Shown here: piece after piece, positions 26,301 to 38,100 of the stretch
Numbering within the stretch: position 1 is the first letter of the stretch
How the letters are laid out: the number at the start of each line of letters is the position of its first letter
NCBI GenBank assembly: GCA_000310025.1
Contig: FN649751.1
Span: 4,188,156-4,252,155, forward strand
Reading direction: 5' to 3'
DNA: 64,000 nucleotides
From: Ectocarpus siliculosus
Lineage: Eukaryota; Sar; Phaeophyceae; Ectocarpales; Ectocarpaceae
Program-made: the position numbers and the translations under genes
The notes under the pieces: generated by a model
Database searches by the model: none
What the model was told of the DNA's origin: nothing
The model's input: only the letters and a program-made list of their open reading frames with translations

Positions 26301-27594
26301 AAAGCGAACTGCTCTGATCCTCGCGGTCACGCCATTCTGATAGTCCCGCTGCGGCTAAACCGGTACATAGCTTGAACTGCGTACACCACCCCATATTATC
26401 TGTATTTATCCAAGCCCACCCCAGTCCTTGCAGAACCCAGTCCTCACCTGTTTCAGCGACGTATTCAACTACCCGCGGATAGCGTCGGGGTTCAAAATAG
26501 GGTGGTCATTCTCTGCTTCCCGCGAAGTGCTTGAGTTCTTGGGGCGAACGTGAGCAATGGTTCGTGGACTTGTCCACGCGCGCCCACCAGCACTTCATGG
26601 TCGGTGGAGATGTCGAAGGATGGTTTTGTCCAGTACCTTGGTCGCTGTGAGTGGCGGTGTATTTGTCTGCGGTCGTTCGTGGGCGTCCGTGGGCGGCCAT
26701 CGACACGTCTCCAAACACTTCCGCGGACGCCCGGCGGGGCGTCCGACAGGGCTCACGGACCAACACGAAAATAAATTTCCTTGGATCGTGGTTACGGTGC
26801 CAAGTCCTCAGATACTTAATCGGCCAGATTAGACGATTCGTCCGGCCAGGAGGCGTCAACTCGTTGTAAAAGAATTGGAGGTGATTGGCGGTGATTCCGC
26901 AAGATGAATCGATCTCGAGCGCCACTATTGACAACTGCAGACAGAACATATATTTTCTCAAAAGCTAAAAGAATCCCTGTAGGATCTTGGTGTCCAAACC
27001 TCTTGGGTACGGTCTCCGCGTTTGTGATCAACAATCACTTGCTGCTGCTCGAGTGCAATCGATTTACAAGACGAAATCCCGTCTAGACCCCTCTCTGCAC
27101 AACCCCGTGACAATATACTGTGCGAGAACCAGGTTAAGCAGCTGGCATCGGAGTTCTTCCCGGGCATTGCCCCGAACGCGGTGCTGTATGTCACAGGGGG
27201 GAAGCCTGTGCAGCTCATGCGGGGTGCGGCTGATCGCAATGTAAGTGGGAGGGTTGTGTACAACGGCGTCTTTCAGCTCCGTCGATCATCAAGCCAGTTT
27301 TTCGACCCCCTGAGTCAACACTATGATCTTCACTCGTTGTGTATCTCCAGTAGTTGTCGCTTACCCAAAACGTGCTCCTGACGTAACTTCCCGCAGTCGT
27401 ACGAGGCCATGGTATATCTCAGGGCGGAGCTGGAAATGTTGGCTGGATCCGCCGTATTCTCGGGCACATTCTCGTCCAATGTTGGCCGAATGGTGGCTCT
27501 GATGCGAAAAACACTCAACATGCCCGACGAGTCTGCTGTGAGCGTAGATTTTCCAGCTTGGTTTGCAGGGCGGCAGCGTCATCGCCGCGAATAG
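23364..27594 (+). CDS. GT23 fucosyltransferase (FUT8/NodZ-type), copy A
   Basis: Probable Golgi enzyme transferring fucose from GDP-fucose. Eight exons: 23364-23451, 23795-23932, 24477-24661, 25013-25165, 25413-25577, 25772-25882, 27133-27240 and 27397-27594. They total 1146 nt, 381 residues and stop, with every phase matched. Residues about 5-24 form a hydrophobic signal anchor. GYGSNIN at 69-75 corresponds to the family's N-terminal nucleotide-binding loop. HIRRTDK at 227-233 is the hallmark H-x-R-R-x-D-K GDP-fucose motif. SSDD at 271-274 and GTFSSNVGR at 339-347 match the conserved C-terminal GDP-fucose-binding segments. Length is close to NodZ and shorter than animal FUT8: no SH3 domain is seen. 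The donor after exon 3 is GTCCGC, weak but paralleled by GTCTGA in copy B. The gene is convergent with copy B. Acceptor glycan unknown. Confidence 0.88.
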
Positions 27595-29164
27595 AGATTC
27601 CGAGGAATATTTGAACAGTCGTCGGTATGTTGAAGTGCACCGGCAGATTGGGAAACTGTATGGCACAGGGGAAGAGAGAAATTTGCTTGAAAAGGCCACC
27701 GGTCTACTTAAAACGGACAGAATGAGTGCCAAGACCATACACCGAGCGATGGGAGTGCGCCATCCGTGTCATGGTCACTGCTCCAGCTGTCGCGCAATTA
27801 AACCTAACGAATGCAAGGTGCTAACATCCTGTTCGGGGGAGATTCCGTCTCGTGGCCAGAAACATTCGCGGGGGCGATGCAGATCGGGAACTGTGCGGAT
27901 AAGATAGGACGTGGTGTACAGCTCGTGTATTGTGAATTGAACAGTTGGAGAAACGTCCAACTGGTGCTGTTGTCATCTGCAGGAAATTCAACGTCTCCGT
28001 GAGTGTCAACGGACACCGCAATATTGGCCCAGCGAAGACGGTGGACAGAAACGTGTATGCGTTGTTCGTCGGAAATAGTCTTTGGGGTAGATCCCCCCAA
28101 TTCCGGTCGAATTCGAATGGAAACCAACTACATGTACCGTAGAGGAGCACTTGTGTGAAGTTGTAGGTAGCAGACGTAGGAAACTCGGAAGTGTTCGCTT
28201 GGTAGTAGTCCAATGCCCGATGAAAAACTCTTGACTGTGTCGAGTGGGTACGTAAGTATTCGTCAGGGAGCACGTCGCAACGTTTGCAAAGTAGGCATAT
28301 TGTTGACGGAGTTTCAATTCTGTGAGTTAGACTGACAGATGTCGCGCTGTTCACGAGGCTTGCCTAGACCTGGGTCTGTCTATTTGCTTCTTGATAGTAG
28401 TGCCATTGGCGTGTCGTGTGGACTTTTTCGTAGCTCAACATCGAGCCATTCAATGTTGTCGTCGGGTACATTTACCACAGTGTGTGACAAATGTTGCTTC
28501 GTGTGGGATATATTGTCAACCCCGTTAGTCTCAAGTCTCCCTCGAACGCGTGGTTTCTCGCCTTGAAACTTATGGCAGGTAGTGCGTACCATGTCTATAG
28601 GGGTACAACGGAAATTGTTGGCAAAAACGTCGAGGCCCCTCTCCGCTCGTACTCTGTACTGCTCTCCTACACACAAACCTCCTACCCAGCTGGTACCCTC
28701 GACAGACGACTGCTGATTGCCACCTGTGGTTCGTTGCTCTAGAAGATCAAACATTTCGACAGAGTTGAAACATTGGTGAAGAATGCATCTCGAGGTCTTG
28801 TCGCCATGTTCAATGGAAAGTCATGCGTAGAAATAGACGTGTGTATCAGTACTTCAGCAAGATTCATCAGCGCAGCCCATCTGATTTCCCACCCTCAACT
28901 CGCCTCCTGGGAAAATAAACACAACAGAAAACGTCTTGGTCCTGCACAATACAAGTGCTCTTGAAAAAAATCGCTCTGCCAGCCTCTGCTTCTGGTCTAC
29001 GGACAAAATCGCCACAAATCTTCCAAAGCTATTTCAATCACATGGACGGGGTTCGTTGCTCAAGCATCCTGCTTCGCTCCACGGCACCGGTTGGAAGACG
29101 CAATAATCTAAAACACAGAACTGGGCGGCAGTGATTCTCCATATGCTGTTGATTTGTGTGTCCT
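27595..29164. other. 1.57-kb spacer between convergent GT23 genes
   Basis: The spacer holds the 3' flanks of both GT23 genes. The longest apparent frame (27821-28354, minus) has no recognisable motif and no splice continuity with either gene. No polyadenylation signal or repeat could be assigned with confidence. Confidence 0.5.
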
Positions 29165-32100
29165 CTACTTACGGACGCGACGTTTCCGCCCTAGAAACCA
29201 GCTGGGGCGGTCGGTACTTAAGGCGGATTTGTCAGGTTTATTTAGCGATCTACGCATCAGAGCCAAGAGACGCCCCATATTCGAGGAGTACGTGCCAACA
29301 AACACAGTGGCCCCAGCCAGCATGTCCAGCTCGGCCTTGAGTATTACCATAGCTTCGTACGTCTGTGGGTGATGACCGCAGGGAAACGCCAGGAAGCACG
29401 AGTATCAGGGAGGGGGGTATGCTGGACGATGTACATGCTCTGAGAGAGGACGCTACATTCGCGACGTTGCTCGTCGATACTTTTTCTTTGTGGTGTGGCG
29501 CAAATGTCATCGTTGCACAGCGGACGTACGGGGAAAATCAAGTTGTCTCCGGGAGCCAATCATTGCTCGTATCCGACTCGTCGAGGCGCTTACATTGCGG
29601 TCTCTTTGGCCGTCCTGATTCGCCAATCCGGGTGGCATTGCCCGCACAGTAACGCGTCCTGAAACAAATATCACTGCACTTGGCTTGACGTTGGGGAAGT
29701 AGCGCGGAACCAACCTTTTGACCTGATGTGCACACACGAGGTCGAAAGAGGAACGCTCGCGGGTGTAACATTGGATTTTGGTTTGCTTATGCCGATGACA
29801 CGAACCAATGTAGAAAAAGATCGCGCAGAAGTGGCATGGGCAGCAAAAGGGCCAACCTTCTATCTGATTCATCCTGCATACCCTATATCCACAACATATT
29901 GGATGCTGTTGCCGGTAAACTTTGGGACGGCCAAAAGGATTAGGCCATTCGGTAGTTGTCCACTCGCTAGCGTAGGCGCATTGCGAATGACAGACGGGAG
30001 CCATTCGCCCTCTCAAGCTTTGGGTCGTAACACAACAGCCGTTGGATGCAGAACCGCATGTTTCCACCGACTAGATTTGGACTTGTCACGTTGGATGAAG
30101 GCCTCATCCACAGCGGACAATCAATGTTCAGCTCATTGGGTAGAGCATGGAAATGTCCTGGGAAGTCGCTACCACCAGCAGCCGGATGCTCTGCAACACT
30201 TGTAACATAGCGGAAACCGACGAAAAACATGTCAGCGGCGACACATACGTTGGAGATTCTGCTTTTCTCCCCAGTACTCAGGAAAACGACTTAACGCCCG
30301 CCGAACCGGCCCACAGATGGGTCTATCCAATCGCTCGCAACTTCCCACAAGACGTGGCAGCATGCAAGATGAACAGAATGCCCTGGACATTCTTGTGCCC
30401 CCTGCCCCTGGCCAAGGTTTGGGCAGAAAAACTATATATATGCCGGACTCGACGCTCTCAGTCCTCCCACCTCGTTAAAAACAGACACTTCGTCTGTGGA
30501 CAGCCAAAGGCCCGTTATATCGGCAGCTCTAAGTCCTCCTGGCGACGACCTCAAGTACTGGGCGACCTTCCGAAAGTACACCTGTCGGGACGAACAGTAT
30601 AATTCAAACGTTCACCATCATTGGCTTGCAGCGTGGCGTTTTTGGCATTTTCTTCATCGGGAGGAATCGTGAGCGTACCAGGCAAGCGGCACAACAATGT
30701 CAATAAGCGAAGCCATCAGGTCCGTCCATCCTTACGCGAAGTTCCGTGGGTTGCGCTGCATACCTCGGTTTTCGTGAGCTTGGTTTCGTTCGCCTTGTCG
30801 GTTCGGCGGATGTGCATACCGACGTACTTTCCGTTCCTCATCTCGGCGATGTCGGGTTCATCTAGAATGCGTTGAATATCAGCCTTGAACCATGGCTGAA
30901 GATAAGAGTGCAGGTGGTCTACCAGCATCTGGCGAAAGGGAAACGTGGGGTGCAGTTGTGGTTGTTTCGGGTGCGGCAGTCCAGGCCATGGGCCTAACAT
31001 CCTATCAAAACGGCCATGGGCCTAACACCCGATCAAAACGTGGTACAGAGTATGCGGAAAGAAAAAGCGGGCGCATCACTAATATCTTAATCCCGGGTGA
31101 TTTTTGTTTCCACAACGTGTGTCGATGCACAAACGGCGCCACACTGTCTGCAGCAAATAACCATGAAAGGCTGTTCCCGCCACCGCTACAAAACTCACCG
31201 CTAGGACATTCATCGGGTCCACCCTCATAGATTGAAATGATGCTCTTGTAGATGAAAGGTGTCTGCGAACGTATTTTAGCCCCTTTCTGCTACTGGCATC
31301 TCTCAAGTCGCTCGCTGATACGTTCTGCAGCCGGTTGTATTGGATCCAATCCTGAGGAAGCAAATCGCACGAAACGAAGGACGAACATCGAGCGCCTACG
31401 AAACTCACGTCGATATGTGCACGCGTGCGTCGTCACTTCAGATTGGGCAACGGAAGCCATACACCCGAACAAGGTTAGGTTACGACAATACCTTCGTTGT
31501 TCTCGTGCCCTAAGACGCCCTCCCCCGCCGTCGTAGAGGTGCCTTTAAATACCGCCTAGAACACGAAAATTTGAATACAGCCTTCAGAGGGCACTATTGC
31601 GCTGCTTGCGTCGGCGGATTGATGTGAAAAATCCTTGCCACACGTCCAGGCCATGAAGTGCGGTTGGCCTGGTCGGGGACAAAGCCCTGCACTGCTGGCC
31701 TCGCTTGTGACCGCACACCACTGGTTTGGCTTGTGGCCACGGGAATGCGTAGTTTGCGTGAAGATAGTAGGAAGAAATTGGTTGCGGTCTAAACGGTGTC
31801 TGGAATGAAGATTAAGTCACGAACACGAGCAGCACGAGCAGCGCCAGCAGCAGCAGGAACAACAACATAAATCAAGTAGGCACTTGCTTCACGCTTGGAT
31901 GCCGAGGCAAAATACCGATGGTGTCCGCCGGCCGCGTGATCGGCATATATCACGGCGTTGTCTTCCCTCAAGCTGTTGTATTGTGAGGCGTGCAAGGGCT
32001 CGTCATTTCCGGTTTTCGGTGGGTCTCAAGGCTACGGGTACAGCTTGGCGATTCACAATATTACTCTCGAATCGTCTGAGAACATTTCGTATTTGGCACC

Positions 32101-33921
32101 AGATGACTGGGAGAGGCTTGCAATGTTTTTTTGTAGCACATTTTGACCGCATAACGAAGGGCACAACCTCACCGGCCATATCGTGAGTTTTTGCAACCAT
32201 GAACCTTTCGTGTGGCATTCGCCAAGTCCACCCAAGTGGACCTTTTTCGGTAAAATCAGACCATCCGACTAGTCAGCGCTGACTAGTCGGATGGTCGATT
32301 AAAAGGTATGCTCAGAGCTCGTTAGCACCCGGCCGGATCACATGGGCTTGAGGCTTTGTGGCTTAATCACTGGGATTGAGAGTAGGGATCTTCCGGGGCG
32401 TGCCCATCGCCAGACGTCGCTGTTTGAGCAGCTGACTTAGTGGTCTATCTAATGGTCAAAGCGTTCTTACACAGGGTTCCACGCACGGGTTCGAATCCCA
32501 GTGGTCCACTTACAAAAGAATCACCATTTGTTTNNNNNNNNNNNNNNNNNNNNNNNNNNNNNNNNNNNNNNNNNNNNNNNNNNNNNNNNNNNNNNNNNNN
32601 NNNNNNNNNNNNNNNNNNNNNNNNNNNNNNNNNCTTGCAGATGTTTACCAAACAGCGACGTCTGGCGAGGGGTACGCCCCGGAGATCCCTACTCTCAATC
32701 CCAGTGATTAAGCCACAAAGCCTCAAGCCCATGTGATCCGGCCGGGTGCTAACGAGCTCTGAGCATATCTTTTAATCGGTAAAATTAGACCATCCGACTA
32801 GTCAGTGCTGACTAGTCGGATGGTCTAATTTTACCGATTAGACCTAGCGCATGAACTATTTATAACCACATCTGCGTGCGCTGCATCTTCTTTGGCGATT
32901 CAAATTTGTCGGAAGCACCGCGCTGGAACACGAGGCTGTTGTACAATTTCGCAAGTCAAACGTTGACGCGTAGCTGCTTTCCTTACCGAATGGCACTGTG
33001 CAAGCACAGCGAACTGCTTCAGACCTGATCAGCGTCGAAGGCGCACAGGTGAGGAACCTCAGCAAAGAAGCAAGGCCAACCTCGTGTTTCTTCTCCATAG
33101 CTAGTGACATTGCATATCGTCCGAGGGAACCATTCATCTGTCCGAACAACGACGGCGAGGTCCTGGCGTCCCGCCATCATTGCGTTTGCCCACACGATGG
33201 TAAGGACTGCAGGGGATGGCGGGATGAATTCCGGCGCGGTGGGAGCACTCTCAGTTAGGCTAGGAAGTTGTGCGATATTCAGCAACGAGCGGCATCAACA
33301 AAACCCCAACCTTCTTTGTGCTGATGAGCAAATGCAGTTGGCCATCCTGTCTCCTTCGAAGCTCGTCACGACGACCCGGAATACTGGGAACCGCCGCCAC
33401 GGATAATTCTCTCAAGTTGTAGACGTCGACAAGCGATTGCTGGGAGCGATGGTGCATCTCTACAGGTTTGTCGCCACGTTTGTCAGGGAATTGATACATT
33501 CACATTTGTACTTTGTCAACGCTTAGAGACCAATAATCTGTGACTTACAGTTGATGTTGCTGCCGTAGCCAGCATTCCTCCACTCGTACGCGTCTATCGC
33601 GGAACCAACACAGCCAAGGGCGCCACTTCCGAATTCCTCCATCCATTCATTGGAGAAAACCGCCATGTCTTTTCTCGAATCAACTCCTACCGAAGAACAG
33701 ATGCGAATAGGAAAAAACAGTTGCAACGGTACAACATGGTTCATAGCGGAGCCCTATGCATATGTTCGAGGATATATTGGCGACATTCTCCAAGATTCCG
33801 TGTATTGACCTCAACTCTATCTCCGGGTCTTACCCTGGCGTTCCAAGACACTTTCCGAGACACCCAGGCACATGAGCATGAACACTAGGGATCGTCCGGC
33901 GGCTGGAATAGCCTCGATCAT
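29165..33921 (-). CDS. GT23 fucosyltransferase (FUT8/NodZ-type), copy B
   Basis: Paralog of copy A, facing it. Exons (minus): 33921-33834, 33686-33549, 33206-33025, 31351-31199, 30928-30764, 30581-30471, 29722-29594 and 29362-29165. They total 1164 nt, 387 residues and stop. Six of eight exon lengths equal those of copy A exactly (88, 138, 153, 165, 111, 198); exon 3 is one codon shorter and exon 7 seven codons longer. It keeps the N-terminal hydrophobic anchor (SLVFMLMCLGV), GYGSNIN, GMHIRRTDKANE near residue 226, LWLSTDE and GTYSSNMGR. The sequence between motifs is strongly diverged, so the duplication is old and both copies have stayed open. Intron 3 (33024-31352) contains a foldback element and a 100-N gap. 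The gap falls wholly in intron in this model. Confidence 0.87.
32431..32515 (+). other. tRNA-like segment with A- and B-box motifs
   Basis: The segment contains GGGTTCGAATCCC, a good Pol III B box and T-arm core, and upstream TATCTAATGG, a degenerate A box. Ends AGTGGTC and GTCCACT can pair 6 of 7 as an acceptor stem. The D and anticodon arms do not fold convincingly, so this is more likely the tRNA-derived head of a short retroelement than a working tRNA. Confidence 0.35.
32534..32633. other. Assembly gap (100 N)
   Basis: Exactly 100 N, the usual placeholder for a gap of unknown size. It lies at the tip of the foldback hairpin, which is probably why assembly failed here. Confidence 0.98.
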
Positions 33922-35766
33922 GATCAAATCCCTGTCCAATGGTCAGCGGATGAACTCCTGGGTCGATCAGGGGTTAAGAGCGCCCAAGGAGAATCAGCGA
34001 ACAGGAAACACCGGTAGGCAAGTAGGCAAGTAGACCGGCTTGGTGGAGTTGAGGAATGCGCATTGATGAAGTAGAATGCTCTATGTCGCGTGGCACACTG
34101 GTACGGTTTAGCAGGGAAAAAACGTGGATTTGTGCGTGATAAATGCGCTATTCTTACCATCGCCGTTCGTAGTCGTGCGCGGAAGTCACCCCTCTACGGG
34201 GACGTGGTCAGTCTCCCGCTGTTGATCTATGCTGCAGGCGAGGCAAGCAAAAACAGACAGTAATAGGCTTCGTATCTGGATGCATATGCAACACCTGTAG
34301 GGTGTGCACTAAAAGGTGCTTCACACGTCCAGGTACGGACATGAAATGTTCTACGCGGCTTTCAACCGCTCACGTGATTGGAGGTGCCGAGAGAGATCAA
34401 GTCTCCAACCACTGAAACTAAGCCCGTGGGCTCAACGACGCCGAGGGCATCATACAATCACCACGGAATCCGTGCAGATGCTTGCCGTTGTCAAACCGCG
34501 CCTAGTATTGAGAGAGGTACGTGCACGTAGGGATATGCCGCGAGCCCAAAGCTTGGCAAACTACATAGTCTAGAGGTTGGGCCAGCCTGACCATGAGTAG
34601 ACTAGCGTACTGTAGTAAAGAACCTCTAGTTTTGGCCTACAGCAGGTAGGCTTGTGTTCATACATAGCAGTTCCTGTGGTCATGCTACGAAGGGCCGCTA
34701 TATATGTAGGTTTTATTGTGGAGAGACAAGTTCTTAGAATTTGAGTATTCATAGGCTCGTTTTTTTACTGCCAAGTTCTTAATGCGGGCTCTCTCTCGGT
34801 ACTACTGTACATACTGTACAGTAGATGTCCATTTTTTTGTACAGGGATCCTGTGCTGTTGCGCATACAGCTCAATACAGCTGTACATTGAGAGGCGGGGA
34901 TTTTCTTGAAGGATAGAATCTGTACCAACGTTGAGAGCTCAATGCTTGTACAGTTGTAGCAAGGATCCTTAGGCATCCTCGTGGACAACCCACTTGTGAT
35001 CGCCTAATTCAGCAATCTACTTATTTGACAGACTCGGGAGAGAAGCGTGTACCTCGCTTGCCGATGTTCGGTTTGCGGTGGGAAGCATGCGCAAGATTCA
35101 AGTGAGAGAGCGCCCGAGAGAGCCACAGAGCGAGGGGCAGAGACACAACGCAGAGGCGGGAGGCAAGCGTCCGAGACACGGGTGCGTCGCGTACGTGGTT
35201 GCTTGGCTACCAGGAACGCAGGAGCAACTGGCTCCCTACTACGTACGTGATCGCATGACGTTGTACGGGACGAACATTGATCCGATCCATCAATGTCGAC
35301 ATTCAAAGTACCAGCCCTCACCGTGTGGCGCTCACGTCGTCCAAGGTTAGAGTCAGGCGGTTGGCGTTCGAGAGATGTGTGTGTCTTTCTTAGTAGCATC
35401 GAACGCGTCAACCGGATGTGTGTGTACATGTACGCCATACTGTAAAAACCGTTTCAACATGTTCTGTACCCGGCGCTGCGGCAGACTACACTGCGATAGT
35501 CAGCAATAGTCCACAGTTCGGACTCTTCCGTTTTTCTTTGAACAACCCCTCACCGCGTCGAGCGAGTCTTGTCGAGAGCGAACAGCTAAACAAGATCGCT
35601 GGTGGCCGTTCCGTCTACCTGAGCGAGACTAAACATCTGGCACCGATCGATGAACGCAGGCGTGAGGAACCTCTTGTCTCATTCATTGCTCTTCTGGCCA
35701 CACTGGTCAACAAGCTGACACAATCTCCGGAGATTCCCATATCCAAAGTCCAAAGTGAAAGATCGC
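33922..35766. other. 1.8 kb without a supported gene
   Basis: This includes the presumed promoter side of GT23 copy B. Near 34590-34615 and 34797-34825 there are short palindromic runs of TACTGTAC/ACTGTAG type. No exon, RNA gene or element end could be supported. The reading frames near 35.0-35.9 kb show no protein-like features. Confidence 0.5.
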
Positions 35767-36027
35767 CGGTACAATCTTCGGAGATTCCCATATCCAAAAC
35801 GAAGGATCGCCATGGATATACTTTAGTGCTCCGTAATTGCCGACATATTCTGATCTCGAGGGACTCACGCTCAAACAACGCGTGGATATCCTCATAATGG
35901 ATCGTATATACGTACGTATTCTGTAATCTACATTCATTCGATGATGGACGGATAAGGGAGTGCGGCCCACTCTCGAACTTTCGGAGATCTACAGCATAGA
36001 GTGCATACAGTACGTGCATACGGATTT
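35767..36027 (+). repeat. 261-bp direct repeat, copy 1 (low-coordinate flank of the retroelement)
   Basis: Apparently identical to 42406-42666 and lying immediately outside the low-coordinate end of the tyrosine-recombinase element. A 20-bp part (CGGAGATTCCCATATCCAAA) also occurs once more just upstream near 35730. Confidence 0.85.
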
Positions 36028-36250
36028 ATTTTGTTTTCTTTCGAATTGCTTCATTATTTCTTCGGTTTCTAGGCTACGTGTTGGGGAGAGAGACGCACGA
36101 AACGCTCATCGTCTCTCCGGCCGCGTTAGCTGCAAAGGCCGGCGTCAACTCTTACAAATCCATCTCTCTCCCCACAAATACTAGCCGGGGGACTACGACT
36201 GCAAACGCAGGAGTCCCAAAACTGACCAAGTCCTCAAATGGTACACACCA
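36028..36250 (-). repeat. B2 terminal repeat of the retroelement
   Basis: About 223 bp matching 36595-36830 (B1) almost base for base, including TTTCGAATTGCTTC and CGTCTCTCCGGCCGCG. A few G-count differences are present. It ends against the 261-bp flanking repeat. Confidence 0.8.
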
Positions 36251-36332
36251 TTCTACAACACCTGACTAGATACCGAATATTCCCGAACTTATGCCCCCAC
36301 CTTCGAAAGAAAAGGGATGGGAGGGCGGGATT

Positions 36333-36594
36333 TTCTAAACTGCCGCCGCTACTGCGTTAGGCGGCTGCTGCTGTCCTTCCGTTGCTTCACGCGCTCTGTA
36401 GCTGTCACACGTTACCCGACTTTGCTACAGCCCCTGCGTGGACTCGATCACGGAATGACACCCCCAACTATAGACTAATAATTCCAAACACCGTGACCCT
36501 GGGTTTCCGGTAGAAAATGAAGCCAAATTCTAATTCGACTGTTACAAAATAAACACCAGTTTATTCTATCTGCTTCGACGAACAAACCTTCCTT
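36333..36594 (-). repeat. A2 repeat of the retroelement
   Basis: About 262 bp matching the A1 repeat at 59679-59938 in full. Its inner 124 bp match the truncated A1 at 42283-42405 (GTTGCTTCACGCGCTCTG and neighbouring sequence). It is placed between B1 and B2. Confidence 0.8.
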
Positions 36595-36874
36595 TTATTT
36601 TGTTTTCTTTCGAATTGCTTCATTATTTCTTCGGTTTCTAGGCTACGTGTTGGGGGAGAGAGACGCACGAAACGCTCATCGTCTCTCCGGCCGCGTTAGC
36701 TGCAAAGGCCGGCGTCAACTCTTACAAATCCATCTCTCTCCCCACAAATACTAGCCAGGGGGACTACGACTGCAAACGCAGGAGTCCCAAAACTGACCAA
36801 GTCCTCAAATGGTACACACCATTCTACAACACCCACATCGAGGTCAGTTTCTGGACGACTACCGAATAAGTCAA

Positions 36875-37957
36875 CTATCCGTTCCCCCAGACGGTCCCCT
36901 CCCCCGGCTGTCTCGATACGATCCTACTGCCGTCTGTAAGTTTCCGTGACACTCGCCGCGAATCCTCTACATTGTTTCGCGCGTACGGCTTGTATGCATC
37001 CGACCTCCACTTCCCTTCTCTCTGAATCACTCGTTCTGCGATGTCTCCGCCCGATGCAAGAGCCGTCGCGCCTCCAATTCGCAACGAGTGCAACGCGTAC
37101 TCCTGGGGGTTACGCCCCGACCTCGCTACCACTTCTCTGAGTGCACGGAGGGCAGCAGTATACCTCACTACTCTCACTGCTCTTCCACTACGGTACGAAG
37201 CCAACGGTGCGGAGTCAGGGAACGTCGCATGACACGATAACAGCTCCACCACAAGAGCCACCGCGCCACCGCGTGCTCTCACACCTGACTGCGGTCCGGT
37301 GACTTCGTCTCGCGTACGAACCCGTATGTTTCCTTTCTGCTCTTGATCGGCCTTGTGCCCTCTAAACCTCATTTCGACACGGTCTGCTCTACGATAGTGA
37401 CTAAAGACTAATTGCGTCTCGCCAGCAAACAATGCTACGTCCGCCCTCGTAAGACAGTGTGCCTCATGCACCCTGCCCGCATCATTCGCGAACACCTCAT
37501 CAGACCGTGTGATAAAGAGATAGGACAAGCACAGACACAGCCACATCACTCTGCCCCCTTCCCCCCAGTTCTGGCTTGCGCTTTCCCCGTCCAGCAGCAT
37601 ACGCCAAGACACAGGCAGGCGCACACGGCGTACCGTCCCCACAGCCACGTGGTTCCTCGCAATCCCCCTTAGCGCACATTTCAACATCGGAGACGACAAG
37701 TCTAGCTCGACAGAAGCTTCCAGCCTATGAAAATGTTGTACAGCCGTGAGTTTTCCGGATATTGTACTCGCTAGATTACCCTCAGACTCGAAACACCAGG
37801 CTACGAAGTCTATCAACTCCCACACATGAAGGTCCCCGGCACGTTGCCCTAGGAACTTGGGCTTCTCCGTCAGCCTGCGAAACGTGCACCAAGAGTTGAA
37901 GCCTGACGTGTAAGTCCTTCTAGACGAAGACGCAACTGAGTGCTCGACGAGCTGCAT
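36875..37957 (-). CDS. Tyrosine recombinase of DIRS/Ngaro type
   Basis: 360 residues from the ATG at 37957; the open frame extends 24 codons further upstream without an ATG. It would cut and rejoin a circular element intermediate during integration. The catalytic set is present: Arg151 in LFITRSDEVF, the lysine region GHKADQEQKG near 200-209, His290-x-x-Arg293 in HSLRIGGATAL, Trp317 in GKWRSD and the probable nucleophile Tyr325 in YKPYARN. The N-terminal 110 residues form the SAM-like core-binding part. It is uninterrupted and ends just before B1, the usual place for this gene. Upstream lies the broken gag-like region. This is the best-preserved protein of the element. Confidence 0.92.
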   Translation of the reverse strand: MQLVEHSVASSSRRTYTSGFNSWCTFRRLTEKPKFLGQRAGDLHVWELIDFVAWCFESEGNLASTISGKLTAVQHFHRLEASVELDLSSPMLKCALRGIARNHVAVGTVRRVRLPVSWRMLLDGESASQNWGEGGRVMWLCLCLSYLFITRSDEVFANDAGRVHEAHCLTRADVALFAGETQLVFSHYRRADRVEMRFRGHKADQEQKGNIRVRTRDEVTGPQSGVRARGGAVALVVELLSCHATFPDSAPLASYRSGRAVRVVRYTAALRALREVVARSGRNPQEYALHSLRIGGATALASGGDIAERVIQREGKWRSDAYKPYARNNVEDSRRVSRKLTDGSRIVSRQPGEGTVWGNG

Positions 37958-38100
37958 GCCAAGACGTCGGTAACAAAGTCCCGTCCTGCCTGTCCCAGGT
38001 CCTGAACCTGCTGATAGCCCTGGAGCCAACCTCGTGTAGACCGGCGTGCTGCCGTTCGATTTAGCCGCAGGTGCGCTGCCATCCGAGGTAGGCCCCCCCG

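Larger units (their letters stand above)
32249..32846. mobile_element. Foldback element with nested palindromes, spanning the assembly gap
   Basis: Both ends begin with GGTAAAATYAGACCATCC and run into a palindrome: 32259-32296 on the left (38 bp, perfect) and 32773-32840 on the right (68 bp, two-base centre). Inside these, about 32306-32420 and 32640-32768 are inverted copies of each other (AGAGCTCGTTAGCACCCGG, GGCTTGAGGCTTTGTGGC and others). The element therefore folds into one large hairpin whose arms themselves end in cruciforms. The unsequenced gap lies at its apex. It has no coding capacity and sits in intron 3 of GT23 copy B. Confidence 0.8.

Noticed and set aside
27821-28354. 177-codon minus-strand frame between the GT23 genes
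   Set aside because: No recognisable motif, no splice continuity with either gene, and a competing plus-strand frame over the same bases.
36875-38029. Crypton-type or bacterial integrase interpretation of the recombinase
   Set aside because: The gag-like CCCH protein upstream and the A1-B1-A2-B2 split repeats indicate a DIRS/Ngaro-group retroelement instead.
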